NCBI GenBank assembly: GCA_028688225.1
Contig: JAQTYQ010000001.1
Span: forward strand, 179,664 to 243,663
Origin: Opitutaceae bacterium
GTDB taxonomy: Bacteria > Verrucomicrobiota > Verrucomicrobiia > Opitutales > Opitutaceae
Reading direction: 5' to 3'
Length of the DNA: 64,000 bases
Positions 41,251 to 50,282 of the stretch are shown in pieces (the first letter of the stretch is position 1; every line of letters begins with the position of its first letter). The notes beneath the pieces were generated by a model that ran no database searches, had not been told where the DNA came from, and saw only the letters and a list, made by a program, of their open reading frames with translations. Both the position numbers and the translations under genes were made by a program.

Positions 41251-42633
41251 GTGGCTGAATCAACGTCCAGATCAATCGCCATCGTCGGCGGCGGCGTCAC
41301 CGGTCTCACCGCCGCCTGGCGGCTGCACGCCCGGGGCCACCGTGTCACCGTCTTCGAGCAGGCCGACCGGCTCGGCGGCGCCGTGACCACGGTGGCGCGC
41401 GATGGTTGGCTCATCGAAAGCGGCCCCAACTCGATGCTGGAATCGCCCCAGCTCGACGCGTTGGTGGACGAACTCGGCCTCGGGGCGGAGCGCCTCTATG
41501 CCGCGCCAGCCGCCAAGAACCGTTACATCGTCCGCGACGGCCGGCTGGTGGCGGCGCCGATGGCGCCGCACCGGATCCTGACGACGCCCCTGTTTTCCTG
41601 GCGCGCGAAGCTGCGCCTGTTCGCCGAGCCCTTCACCCGCGCCCGGGTGCGGCCCGCGGACGTGAGCCTGGCCGCGTTCGTGCGCGGCCACTTCGGCCAG
41701 GAAATCGTCGATTATGCGATCAATCCGCTCGTCGCCGGTATCTACGCGGGCGACCCGGAGACCCTTTCGACCAAGTACGCCTTCGCCAAGCTCTGGGAGA
41801 TCGAGCAGACGCACGGCTCGCTCATCCGCGGCCAGATCGCCGCCATGAAGCAGCGCCGCGCCCGCGGCGAAAAACCCGCGGCGCGCATCGTTTCCTTCAC
41901 CCGCGGCCTGCAGACGCTGCCGGCCGCGCTCGCCGCGAAGCTCCCCGCCGGCGCCATCCGCACCCGCACCGCCGTCGTCAGCCTCTCGTCCGGCCAGCCG
42001 TGGAAGGTGGTCAGCCGCCGCGACGGGCTGGCGGCCACGGATGAATTCGACGCGGTGGTGCTCGCGCTGCCCGCGCCGGCGCTGGCGCAGCTGTCCATCG
42101 GCCCGGCCGGCGAAACCCCGCTGGCGGCGCTCGCGCGGGTCGATTATCCGCCGGTCGCATCGCTCTTCCTCGGCTTCCGCCGCGAGCAGGTGGCGCATCC
42201 GCTCGACGGTTTCGGCGCGCTCGTGCCCGCGGTCGAGCACCGCTCGATCCTCGGCGTGCTCTTCTCCTCGACCCTGTTTCCCGGCCGCGCGCCGGAAGGG
42301 CACGTGGCCCTGACGGTGTACGCCGGCGGCACCCGCCAGCCCGATCTGGCCCAGCTCGCCCCCGACGCCTTGCGCCAGCGCGTGCTCGCCGATTTGCACG
42401 ACCTGCTCGAGGTGCACGGCAGTCCGGTCTTCACCCACACCACCTTCTGGCCGCACGCCATCCCGCAATACAACCTCGGCTACGAGCGTTTCCTCGAAGC
42501 GATGACCGCCACCGAGGACCGGCACGCCGGGCTCTTCATCGGCGGCCATGTGCGCGACGGCATCTCGGTCGCCAACTGTATCGCCGCCGGCGAGCGCCTC
42601 GCCGACGCCGCGGTCCGGCATTTGGCGCGCTGA
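41251..42633 (+). CDS. hemY: protoporphyrinogen oxidase, HemY/PPOX type
   Basis: 460 residues from a GTG start. The FAD-binding motif IAIVGGGVTGLTAAW (about 9-23), ESGPNSML, INPLVAGIYAGDP and the C-terminal IGGHVRDGISVANCI identify a HemY-type flavoenzyme. It oxidises protoporphyrinogen IX to protoporphyrin IX (or coproporphyrinogen in the coproheme route). With hemE at 35639 it marks a heme region. A MITE-like repeat precedes it. Confidence 0.93.
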   Translation: MAESTSRSIAIVGGGVTGLTAAWRLHARGHRVTVFEQADRLGGAVTTVARDGWLIESGPNSMLESPQLDALVDELGLGAERLYAAPAAKNRYIVRDGRLVAAPMAPHRILTTPLFSWRAKLRLFAEPFTRARVRPADVSLAAFVRGHFGQEIVDYAINPLVAGIYAGDPETLSTKYAFAKLWEIEQTHGSLIRGQIAAMKQRRARGEKPAARIVSFTRGLQTLPAALAAKLPAGAIRTRTAVVSLSSGQPWKVVSRRDGLAATDEFDAVVLALPAPALAQLSIGPAGETPLAALARVDYPPVASLFLGFRREQVAHPLDGFGALVPAVEHRSILGVLFSSTLFPGRAPEGHVALTVYAGGTRQPDLAQLAPDALRQRVLADLHDLLEVHGSPVFTHTTFWPHAIPQYNLGYERFLEAMTATEDRHAGLFIGGHVRDGISVANCIAAGERLADAAVRHLAR

Positions 42634-42694
42634 CCCGCCGCCTCACCAGCTCTTCGCCCGGCGTGTCCCCTGCCCGCCCACGGCAGGCGGTGTC

Positions 42695-42790
42695 GGAAGA
42701 TTCGATGATCCGACCGGATCATTGAATCTTCCACCGGGACGAGGGCGTCCCGGCTCCATCAGACTGGAGACGCGGCGCCCCCGCCGCGTA
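42695..42790. terminator. long hairpin plus twin-hairpin repeat after hemY, ending in a T-run
   Basis: GGAAGATTCGATGATCC / GGATCATTGAATCTTCC (42695-42711, 42716-42732) pair at 16 of 17 positions with a 4-base loop. A GGAGACGCG-family element follows (42735-42790) and its last hairpin is followed by ATTTTTT. It could stop hemY transcripts. Confidence 0.6.
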
Positions 42791-42954
42791 TTTTTTCATC
42801 TCGCTTGCCGGCCATGGCTCGAAGCGCGGCGGCGAGGTTGGGCGCGCCGAGAAACACGGACGGCCCGGCGGTCCGTCCCCACCCGGCAGACTGTTGAGCG
42901 AACATGAATAGCTGTTTTCACCTCCGCAATCCGCCCTCCGGCTCCCGGCATTCC

Positions 42955-43094
42955 TCAATCATGACGATGCGGCCGGAGGCGAGCATCGAAAGCGCTGCAT
43001 CGCCCTCGCTGTAGCCAGCCTCGGCGAGGCCGGACTTCCGGGGTCGGCGACCCCGGCTACAACCGACGCCAGCACGAATCGTCGCAAAGATTCA
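42955..43094. repeat. MITE-like 140-bp element, copy 2
   Basis: Same layout and orientation as the element at 41039-41179: TCAATCATGACGATG end, twin hairpin GTAGCCAGCCTCGGCGAGGC ... CCGGCTAC, and a matching inverted end (43080-43094). Confidence 0.8.
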
Positions 43095-43121
43095 CAGGCG
43101 TTTTTCCGCCCTCCTCTTCCC

Positions 43122-43149
43122 TTGACTCAAGGGGGGCTTGGAGTAGCCT
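43122..43149 (+). promoter_or_regulatory. candidate promoter of ileS
   Basis: TTGACT (43122-43127), 16 bases, TAGCCT (43144-43149). The ATG at 43167 is 18 bases downstream, giving a very short leader. It supports that start over the upstream in-frame TTG at 43122, which is inside the -35 box. Confidence 0.4.
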
Positions 43150-43166
43150 CACGCGCTTTTTCCAGG

Positions 43167-46046
43167 ATGGCGCAAGAACTGAAAGACACCCTTCAGCTTC
43201 CGAAAACCGACTTCCCGATGCGCGCCAATCTGGTGCAGCGTGAGCCGGCCCGGATCGCGCATTGGGAAAAAATCGGCCTCTACGACGCGATCCAGAAAAA
43301 ACGCGCCGCCGCCCCCGCGTTCGTGCTGCACGACGGGCCGCCCTTCACCAACGGCGACGTGCACATCGGCACGGCGCTGAACAAGACGCTCAAGGACATC
43401 GTCCTCCGGTACAAATCGCTGCGGGGCTTCCGCACGCCCTACGTGCCCGGCTGGGACTGCCACGGCCTGCCCATCGAGCAGAAGGTCACGCGCGAATTGC
43501 AGGAGAAAAAGCAGACGGTGACCACCGCCGGGCTGCGTCAGCGCTGCGACGATTTTGCCGAGTCGTGGATCGCGAAGCAGAAGACGCAATTCCAGCGTCT
43601 CGGCGTGCTGGCCGACTGGAAAAACGAATACAAGACCAAGGCGCCGGCCTTCGAGGCCGACATCCTGCGCACGTTCGCCGCGTTCATCGAGCAGGGCCTC
43701 GTCTACCGGATTAAGAAGCCGGTGTATTACTCGTTCGCGTTTCAAACCGCGCTGGCCGAGGCCGAGATCGAGTACCGGGACCACGTCAGCCCGTCGATCT
43801 GGGTGAAATTTCCGGTGCCTCCAGCCGAGCTTTCCAAGCTCGGCTTAAAGACCGCTGACGCGGTCTCAATAGTCATTTGGACGACCACTCCTTGGACGTT
43901 GCCGGCGAACCTAGCGATCGCGGTGCATCCAGAGGTGGAGTATGTCGTGGCCGAATTTCGCGGAGCCAAAGCCGGCCGGTATCTGGTGGCCGAACCGCTG
44001 CTGGCGACTTTTGCCAAAGATATCGGCGTCGACACGCCGCCCGCCGTGCTCAAGAAAATCGGCGGCAAGGCGCTGGAGCACCTGACCGCCCGGCATCCCT
44101 TCATCGACCGCGCCTCGCCGGTGGTGCTGGCCGACTATGTGACGACCGACAGCGGCACCGGCTGCGTGCATACCGCGCCCGGTCACGGTTTGGACGACTA
44201 CCAAACCGGCCTAAAATATGGGCTTCCGGCCTATTGCCCAATCAGTAGCGACGAAGGATACTACAAAGATGACATCGACGTAGACAGTCTGCGCCTACCC
44301 GATGAGCTTAGTGAGCGAAAAAAGATAAGTGTGCGCGAAATCAATGGGGAATGCGAAGCTGATGTTAAAGTGCTAGAAATGCTTCACGATCGGGGAATGC
44401 TGCTCGCAGAGCACCGCACTAAACATCAATACCCACATTGCTGGCGCTCAAAGGAGCCCGTTAGATTCTTGGCTCAACACCAGTGGTTTGTCCGACTCTC
44501 CGAAAATGCGGTTCGTCAATCGGCGCTCGAAGCAATTGCGAAAGTACAATGGATTCCTAATTGGGGAGAAGCTCGTATTCGTGGTATGGTCGAGTCGCGT
44601 CCCGACTGGTGCATTAGCCGCAATCGCAGATGGGGTGTCCCTATTCCCGTATTTTATCACACTAAACTCGGGAAAGCGCTGCTACCGGACTCCGCCGTTG
44701 TACGCGCTATCGCCGAGAAAGTGGAAGAGGACGGCAAGGATTTTTGGAACCTCTGGTACGAAGAGCCCACGACCAATGCTGAAAAGGTCCTTGCGGGGAT
44801 AAGATTACCCGAGAACTGGCCTCCACCTGCAGAGCTTAATCAATGCCTTGATACGTTCGATGTGTGGATCGACTCTGGGTCATCTCATGCCGCCACGCTC
44901 CGCCGACGGCTCGGCGGCACGGACTGGCCGGCCGACCTTTACCTCGAGGGCAGCGACCAGCACCGCGGCTGGTTCCAGTCCTCGCTCTGGACCGGCGTCA
45001 TCGCCCATGGCGGCGCCCCCTACCGGACCGTGCTCACCCACGGCTTCATCGTCGACGAGGAGCGCAAGAAGATCTCCAAGAGCAACACCTACGAAAAGCC
45101 GCAGACCAGCGACACCTACATCGCCGAGTACGGCGCGGACGTGATGCGCCTGTGGATCTCCTCGCAGAATTTCCGCGACGATATCCCGATCTCGAAGGAG
45201 ATCCTCTCGCATGTCGGCGAGACCTACCGCCTGATCCGCAATACCTTCCGCTTCCAGCTCTCCAACCTATTCGATTTCAACCCGGCGGCCGACGCCGTGC
45301 CGGTCGGCCAGCTGGACACACTGGACCGCTGGGCCCTGCACCAGACGGCCGAACTGCTGCGGCAATGCACCGCGGCCTACGAGGCCTACGAGTTCCACAA
45401 GGTCTACCAGCTCTGCAACCAGTTCTGCGCGGTCACGCTCTCGGCCACCTATCACGACATCCTGAAGGACCGCCTGTATACGCTGGGCGCCGCCAATCCG
45501 TTGCGCCGTTCGTCGCAGACCGCCATCCATCACATCGTCCAGACACTGGTCCGGATCCTGGCGCCGATCGTCACCTTCACGGCCGACGAAGCCTGGTCGT
45601 TTGCCGTGGCCGGGGTCGAGTACACCCGCGGCTCGGTCCACCTGCAGGACTGGCCCGAGGCGCCCGCCGCCTGGAGCGAGGCGGACATCGACGGCGAAAT
45701 CACCCGGTTGCTCGCCGTGCGCGCCGCCGTCAACGAACGGCTCGAGGCGCTGCGGCAGACCGGCACGATCGGCAAGGCGCTGGACGCCGCCGTGACGTTC
45801 GCCGGCGCGGCCGACGATCCCGCCTTCCGCCTGCTCGAAAAGCACCGCGATTTTCTGCCGGAACTTTTCATCGTATCGCACGTCAGTCTCTCCCCCGTTC
45901 CGGGTGCCGCATTCACGATCACCGCCCGCCATGCCCGGGAACTGGGCTTCGGGCGCTGTCCCCGCTGCTGGCGCTGGGTGGCGGCGCTTCAGGCCACCAG
46001 CCACGGTGATCTCTGTCCCCGCTGCACCACCGCCCTCGGCGTCTAG
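43167..46046 (+). CDS. ileS: isoleucyl-tRNA synthetase
   Basis: 959 residues from ATG 43167. Class I synthetase: HIGH-type GDVHIGTALNKT (about 62-73), VPGWDCHGLPIEQK, WTTTPWTLPAN in the editing domain, and the KMSKS-type loop KKISKS (about 633-638). A C-terminal zinc site is present (CPRCWRWV ... CPRC). It charges tRNA-Ile. Codon use shifts sharply inside the gene: about 43830-43980 and especially 44200-44880 use many A/T-ending codons, while both ends are GC-rich, as if the centre came from another lineage by recombination. Confidence 0.97.
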   Translation: MAQELKDTLQLPKTDFPMRANLVQREPARIAHWEKIGLYDAIQKKRAAAPAFVLHDGPPFTNGDVHIGTALNKTLKDIVLRYKSLRGFRTPYVPGWDCHGLPIEQKVTRELQEKKQTVTTAGLRQRCDDFAESWIAKQKTQFQRLGVLADWKNEYKTKAPAFEADILRTFAAFIEQGLVYRIKKPVYYSFAFQTALAEAEIEYRDHVSPSIWVKFPVPPAELSKLGLKTADAVSIVIWTTTPWTLPANLAIAVHPEVEYVVAEFRGAKAGRYLVAEPLLATFAKDIGVDTPPAVLKKIGGKALEHLTARHPFIDRASPVVLADYVTTDSGTGCVHTAPGHGLDDYQTGLKYGLPAYCPISSDEGYYKDDIDVDSLRLPDELSERKKISVREINGECEADVKVLEMLHDRGMLLAEHRTKHQYPHCWRSKEPVRFLAQHQWFVRLSENAVRQSALEAIAKVQWIPNWGEARIRGMVESRPDWCISRNRRWGVPIPVFYHTKLGKALLPDSAVVRAIAEKVEEDGKDFWNLWYEEPTTNAEKVLAGIRLPENWPPPAELNQCLDTFDVWIDSGSSHAATLRRRLGGTDWPADLYLEGSDQHRGWFQSSLWTGVIAHGGAPYRTVLTHGFIVDEERKKISKSNTYEKPQTSDTYIAEYGADVMRLWISSQNFRDDIPISKEILSHVGETYRLIRNTFRFQLSNLFDFNPAADAVPVGQLDTLDRWALHQTAELLRQCTAAYEAYEFHKVYQLCNQFCAVTLSATYHDILKDRLYTLGAANPLRRSSQTAIHHIVQTLVRILAPIVTFTADEAWSFAVAGVEYTRGSVHLQDWPEAPAAWSEADIDGEITRLLAVRAAVNERLEALRQTGTIGKALDAAVTFAGAADDPAFRLLEKHRDFLPELFIVSHVSLSPVPGAAFTITARHARELGFGRCPRCWRWVAALQATSHGDLCPRCTTALGV

Positions 46047-46076
46047 TCCCTCCAACCCTGAACCTCCTTACCCATC

Positions 46077-46973
46077 ATGGCCCAACATAAAAAGCCCGCC
46101 TCCGCCAAGAAACCCTCCAAGCCCGGTCCGGTCCGGAAAACCGCCCCGGTGGCGAGGAAGGCTGCCACCGCCAGGCCGACCGCTGCCGGCCCGGCCCATG
46201 CCGCCACCGGAAAATCCTTGAAATCCAGCGAGCTCAAGCGCCGCCTGCTGGAGCGCAAGACCACCAAGCCCATCGCGTTCAGCCTCGACGAGGTCCGGGA
46301 AATCGCGAAGAAAAACGAGAAGAAGTCCGCCAAGGACGCCGGAACCGCCACCAGCCGGCCCGCCAAGGACGCCGCCAAGGCCGGCCTGCCGTCCAAGGGG
46401 ACGAGCCGTCCGCCGATTCCCAATCACATCAAGGCCGCCTCCCTCGCCGACATTCTCGGCTTCAATCCCAACAAGGGGAAAAAGCCGGCCTTCGACGCGG
46501 GTGATGCGACCAGCGTGCCCGAGAAATACCGCCGGTATTACAAGCTGCTCGTCGATCTGCGCAACCACGTGCTCGAGTCGCTGGGCCAGCACGCCGAGGA
46601 AACCCTCAAGCGCTCCGCCAAGGAGGATGCCGGCGATCTCTCCGGCTATGGCCAGCACATGGCCGATGCCGGCACCGACACCTTTGACCGCGACTTTGCC
46701 CTCAGCCTGGTCTCCAGCGAACAGGAGGCGCTGTCCGAGGTCGAGGCCGCCATCAAGCGCATCCACGACGGCACGTACGGCATCTGCGAGCTGACCGGCA
46801 AGCCCATCAGCCGGGACCGCCTGCTCGCCGTGCCGTTCACCCGGTATTCCGCCGAGGCGCAAAAGGAGCTGGAAAAGACGAAGCACCGCTCCGTGCAGCG
46901 CGCCGGCATCTTCGCCGACACCACGACGGAAGAAGGGGGCGGCAAGCTCGCCGAGGAAGAGCCCGAAGAATGA
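46077..46973 (+). CDS. DksA/TraR-like protein with Lys-rich N-terminus and degenerate zinc finger
   Basis: 298 residues. The first ~110 are Lys/Ala/Pro-rich and probably disordered. The last ~140 follow DksA: a helical hairpin with a DDAG-like GTDTFDRDFALSLVSSEQE, then DGTYGICELTGKPISRDRLLAVPFTRYSAEAQ. Only one of the four usual zinc cysteines remains (C in YGICELTG). DksA-type proteins bind in the RNA polymerase secondary channel. The gene overlaps lspA by 4 bases (ATGA). Confidence 0.85.
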   Translation: MAQHKKPASAKKPSKPGPVRKTAPVARKAATARPTAAGPAHAATGKSLKSSELKRRLLERKTTKPIAFSLDEVREIAKKNEKKSAKDAGTATSRPAKDAAKAGLPSKGTSRPPIPNHIKAASLADILGFNPNKGKKPAFDAGDATSVPEKYRRYYKLLVDLRNHVLESLGQHAEETLKRSAKEDAGDLSGYGQHMADAGTDTFDRDFALSLVSSEQEALSEVEAAIKRIHDGTYGICELTGKPISRDRLLAVPFTRYSAEAQKELEKTKHRSVQRAGIFADTTTEEGGGKLAEEEPEE

Positions 46974-47545
46974 CACTCCCCCCGCCCGGTCCCGAGGTCG
47001 CGCCCTCAGTTCCGCCGCCCGCCGCCGTGCCGCCGCGAACGCGCCGCCAGCGCGTTTTTGCCTATCGCTGGCTGCTGCTGCTGGCCGCGGCCGTGCTGGG
47101 GGCCGATCAGGCCACCAAGGCCTGGGTCTGCGCGCGACTGCCCTATCCTACCTTCGGCCCGCCGGGGCAGATCACCGTCATTGAGGATTTTTTCAACATC
47201 GTGAACGTCGGCAACACCGGCGCGGCGTGGAGCCTCTTCAGCGGCCGGAGCACCTTTCTCGCCCTGCTTGCCGTGGCGACCCTGGTCGCGATCTTTGCCT
47301 GGCGGCGCCAGCTGGGTCTGCGCCAGCGGCCCGTGCAGATCAGCTTCGGGCTGCTGTGCGGCGGCATCGTCGGCAACCTCGCCGACCGCATCATCCACGG
47401 GCATGTCATCGATTTCCTCGATTTCCATTTCGGCAGCTACATCTACCCCACCTTCAACCTCGCCGATTCCGGCATCTGCGTGGGCGTGATCGTCTACCTG
47501 CTCCATTCGCTGCGCCAGCCCGAGGACCAGAGCCGGGGTGAATAA
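46970..47545 (+). CDS. lspA: lipoprotein signal peptidase
   Basis: 191 residues, four membrane helices. The aspartyl protease motifs are GGIVGNLADRIIHGHVIDFL and FNLADSGI; the two active aspartates lie in NLADR and NLADS. GADQATKAW is the N-terminal signature. LspA cleaves lipoprotein signal peptides such as those of the three lipoproteins at 38006-39671. The N-terminal ~25 residues are Pro/Arg-rich. Coupled to the DksA-like gene. Confidence 0.95.
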   Translation: MTLPPPGPEVAPSVPPPAAVPPRTRRQRVFAYRWLLLLAAAVLGADQATKAWVCARLPYPTFGPPGQITVIEDFFNIVNVGNTGAAWSLFSGRSTFLALLAVATLVAIFAWRRQLGLRQRPVQISFGLLCGGIVGNLADRIIHGHVIDFLDFHFGSYIYPTFNLADSGICVGVIVYLLHSLRQPEDQSRGE

Positions 47546-47546
47546 A

Positions 47547-47609
47547 GGTGGGGCGCGTTCTGCTGGCCAGCAGAACGCGCCGCGACGCTCTCGGAGAGAG
47601 CGCCCTACC
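47547..47609. repeat. twin-hairpin repeat with a 28-bp perfect palindrome
   Basis: GCGCGTTCTGCTGG / CCAGCAGAACGCGC (47553-47580) is a perfect palindrome. It is followed by GCTCTC-GGA-GAGAGC (47587-47601). The outer edges GGTGGGGCGC and GCGCCCTACC also pair. It starts two bases after the lspA stop and could act as its terminator. Confidence 0.85.
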
Positions 47610-47732
47610 CCCAGCCTCCACCGGGGCGCCGCTTGACTCATATTCGCCCCTCATCGGCGCTGCATTGACCTTTGCGGAATTTTTGGCTTTTATCAGCCAA
47701 GGCCGAAAGTTGGCCTCCAACGATTTCGGCGA

Positions 47733-48071
47733 ATGAAAATCGCAATCATCCTTTGCTCCATCGGAGCCATTGCCAGTGCCATGATTGGAGGAGTGCTTTT
47801 GTTGCCGAACGAAGCTGAGCTACGATTTCACCTCGCTCACGGCACCTTGGAGCGCCTGGCATTCAAGACGAATGGGACCGATGAGTTGAAGAAAGCGGTT
47901 ACGGACGCTAGGGCCGCCAACAAAGATCTTTACATTACCCGCAGCCTTGCACAGCGGGCAGTTTGGGTGTCGGTGGCGTTCTCAGGAGCAACTTTGCTCT
48001 TCGGCGTACTCGGTACGAAAAATAAGAATCAGGCATCCGCCAAGAGCTCATCCGAACGATTGACCGATTGA
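47733..48071 (+). CDS. small two-span membrane protein, unknown
   Basis: 112 residues. Membrane segments lie at about 3-24 (IAIILCSIGAIASAMIGGVLLL) and 75-94, split by a ~45-residue extracytoplasmic loop; the C-terminus is Lys/Ser-rich. No family is recognised. Base composition is more AT-rich than lspA, so it may be acquired. The start ATG 47733 follows a lone TGA of an upstream frame. Confidence 0.55.
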   Translation: MKIAIILCSIGAIASAMIGGVLLLPNEAELRFHLAHGTLERLAFKTNGTDELKKAVTDARAANKDLYITRSLAQRAVWVSVAFSGATLLFGVLGTKNKNQASAKSSSERLTD

Positions 48072-48161
48072 GGCGAGACCAAGATTGCAAGGCGGCGGGT
48101 CACTCCGAGAAAGAACGCGACGTGGGCGTCGCATCTCCATGCCATGCCCGCGGCAAAAGGC

Positions 48162-48998
48162 TCATCGCCGGCCACCGCCCGACTCCCGCAGGTATCCCAC
48201 CACCACGGCGCCGAAGAGCACGGCGTTGGCCACGCTGAACGCCACCGCCAGCCACAGGCCCGCGGCCAGATTGGCGCCCAGGAAGATGATGGTCAGCGTC
48301 AGCCACACGGCGGCCGGCGCCCAAGCCTGCCGCCGGCTGCGCGCCTCCGCCGAACTCCAGTTGTCACCCTGGATCACCAGCCCCAGCGCCAGGCCGAGCG
48401 CGAGCGCGAACCACGCCGCCAGCACCGTCCAGGGCATGCCAAAAAAGGCATCGCCGGCCGGTGGCGAACCGGTCGGACCAGCCGGCCAGCGCCAATAACC
48501 GCGCACCTGGCCCACAAAGGGCAGGATCATCAGCGCCATCAGCACCGTGATCACGGCGGTGTAGGCGGAGACGCCCGCCCGCCATTCGCCCCAGAGGCCC
48601 TCCACCACGAGGTAGCCGCCGCCCACCACCAGCCACCAGAGGAGCGGCACGCTGCAGGGCACCCCGGCCACGGACAGGTGCTCCCGCCCGGAGAATTCCA
48701 TGGGCCCAAACAGAAACCCATGGCGGACCGCCAGCAACATCACCAGCAGGCTCATCAGCATCACCCAGACAAAACACAGCCAGGCCCGGAAGACACCCAC
48801 GCGCTCGCGCCAGACCAGCCCGATCACCCACGCCGCCGCGGCCAGCAGCAGCAGCCAGCCGGCCGGGCCCGCCCCGGCCGGACCCCGTACGGCCTGGCCG
48901 GTCAACTCCGCGACCGCCGCCACCCCAAAGACGCCGGCCGCCGACCGGAAATGCCAGGCGGAGGACGTGCCGACAGACAGGCTGGCGCTCGGCTTCAC
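48162..48998 (-). CDS. CruF/DUF422-like membrane protein (possible carotenoid biosynthesis)
   Basis: 278 residues from GTG 48998, overlapping the yicC stop by 4 bases. There are about seven membrane segments. HGFLFGPMEFSGREHLSVAGVP followed by PLLWWLVVGGGYLVVEGLW resembles the FG-x-Y ... GVP-x2-vPl-W core of the CruF/DUF422 carotenoid 1',2'-hydratase family. The match is partial and judged by eye. An unrelated membrane protein co-transcribed with yicC remains possible. Confidence 0.45.
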   Translation of the reverse strand: MKPSASLSVGTSSAWHFRSAAGVFGVAAVAELTGQAVRGPAGAGPAGWLLLLAAAAWVIGLVWRERVGVFRAWLCFVWVMLMSLLVMLLAVRHGFLFGPMEFSGREHLSVAGVPCSVPLLWWLVVGGGYLVVEGLWGEWRAGVSAYTAVITVLMALMILPFVGQVRGYWRWPAGPTGSPPAGDAFFGMPWTVLAAWFALALGLALGLVIQGDNWSSAEARSRRQAWAPAAVWLTLTIIFLGANLAAGLWLAVAFSVANAVLFGAVVVGYLRESGGGRR

Positions 48999-49867
48999 TC
49001 GACGTTGGCGATCTGCTCGCGCACCCGCTCCAGCTCGTTTTTGAGCTCAATCACGGCCTTGGCGATCGCCAGGTCGTTGGCCTTGCTGCCGATGGTATGG
49101 CTCTCGCGGCTGATTTCCTGCAGGATGAATTCCGCCTTCCGCCCGATCTCGCCGTCGGCGCGCAGGAGCTGGGCCAGTTGTTCGAGGTGGCTCCGCAGGC
49201 GCGTCAGTTCCTCGCTGATGTCGCAGCGGTCGGCAAAGAGTGCGATCTCCTTCAGCACGCGCTCGTCGCCCAGGTCGAGTTCCAGCCCCGCTTCGCGCAG
49301 GCGTTTGCCCAGCAGATCGCGGTAAAGCCCGGGGACCTGGGGCGCGCGGGCCGCGATGGCATCAACCAGGCGGCCCAGCGCCGTCATGCGGCCCAGCAGG
49401 TCGGCCTGCAATGCCGCGCCCTCCCGGGCCCGCATCGTCTTGAAGCTTTGCAACGCCTCCTTCAGCGCGGCGACCGCGACCGGATGCCCCTCCTCGACGG
49501 TCGGAAATTGCGCCGCCTGGTGCTCGGCGCTGGCGATCCGCCACAGCAGCTCGGTGTTCGCCTCAAAAGGCACCTGCTCCCGGGCCGCGAGCGCACGCAG
49601 GCGCTCCAGCACGCGGGCCACGCCCTCGTCGTTCCAGTTCGCCGCGGCGTCGCCCGCCGCCCCGGTCAGTTCGACGTCGACGTGCACCTTGCCCCGGACC
49701 ACGGCCTGGCGGACCTGCGCGGCCACCTCCGGTTCCAGGGCGTCCCAGTCGCGGGGCAGCGCGACGGTCAGGTCGAGCGTCTTTCGGTTCACGGAGCTCA
49801 CCTGCACGGTGAGGGTGTGACTGCCGAGCGCTGCGGTCGCGCGCCCGTATCCGGTCATGCTGTTCAT
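48995..49867 (-). CDS. yicC: YicC-family endoribonuclease
   Basis: 290 residues from ATG 49867 (MNSMTGYGR), the typical family N-terminus and length. The conserved C-terminal block GRKAEFILQEISRESHTIGSKAND is intact. YicC proteins are stress-linked endoribonucleases. The start codon directly abuts a heptanucleotide tract that borders the four-helix-bundle gene. Confidence 0.93.
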   Translation of the reverse strand: MNSMTGYGRATAALGSHTLTVQVSSVNRKTLDLTVALPRDWDALEPEVAAQVRQAVVRGKVHVDVELTGAAGDAAANWNDEGVARVLERLRALAAREQVPFEANTELLWRIASAEHQAAQFPTVEEGHPVAVAALKEALQSFKTMRAREGAALQADLLGRMTALGRLVDAIAARAPQVPGLYRDLLGKRLREAGLELDLGDERVLKEIALFADRCDISEELTRLRSHLEQLAQLLRADGEIGRKAEFILQEISRESHTIGSKANDLAIAKAVIELKNELERVREQIANVE

Positions 49868-49905
49868 GAGGCAAACTCCAAACGCCAAAACGCCAAAGGC
49901 CAAAC
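49868..49905. repeat. CCAAANN heptanucleotide tract, left border of the four-helix-bundle cassette
   Basis: Degenerate units read AAACTCCAAACGCCAAAACG and CCAAAGGCCAAACAA. It begins at the base next to the yicC ATG. Confidence 0.8.
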
Positions 49906-49925
49906 AAATCTCTCGGGCTCGATCT

Positions 49926-50279
49926 TCATTCCAGTTTCTTGATGATGGCGGTGAAGATGAGTTTCAGCTCATGCGCCTCCTGCTGCAGAGCATCTCTCCG
50001 GACCTTGATCGCTTCGTCATCAGCCGTGTGGAGCAATCGCAGCCAGAGCTGACTTTCCTTGGCTTCCTTGCGGCAGATCCGGAAGCGCATCAGGCGGTCC
50101 TGGTTGCCGAGCGCTTCGTCCGCCTCGATGCAATTCGCGGCCACTGATCCCGACGAGCGCACCAGTTGCTTCACGTCCTCGATGTTCGAAATCGTGCGCG
50201 GGAGTGGTCGCACGAATACCCTGACCTGTTCGGCAAAGGCCGCCGTCCGTTCCTCCAAATCCTTTGGCCGTTCACCCAT
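49926..50279 (-). CDS. four-helix-bundle protein (23S rRNA intervening-sequence type)
   Basis: 117 residues. The protein is all-helical with RTISNIEDVKQLVRSSGSVAANCIEADEA, typical of the four-helix-bundle (S23/IVP) family: SGS-x-AANIxEA-like motif at about 43-55. These genes were first found inside intervening sequences of 23S rRNA and are also scattered as single genes; their function is unknown. Inverted CCAAANN tracts border it on both sides and fill the rest of the trpB-yicC gap. Confidence 0.88.
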   Translation of the reverse strand: MGERPKDLEERTAAFAEQVRVFVRPLPRTISNIEDVKQLVRSSGSVAANCIEADEALGNQDRLMRFRICRKEAKESQLWLRLLHTADDEAIKVRRDALQQEAHELKLIFTAIIKKLE

Positions 50280-50282
50280 GGG

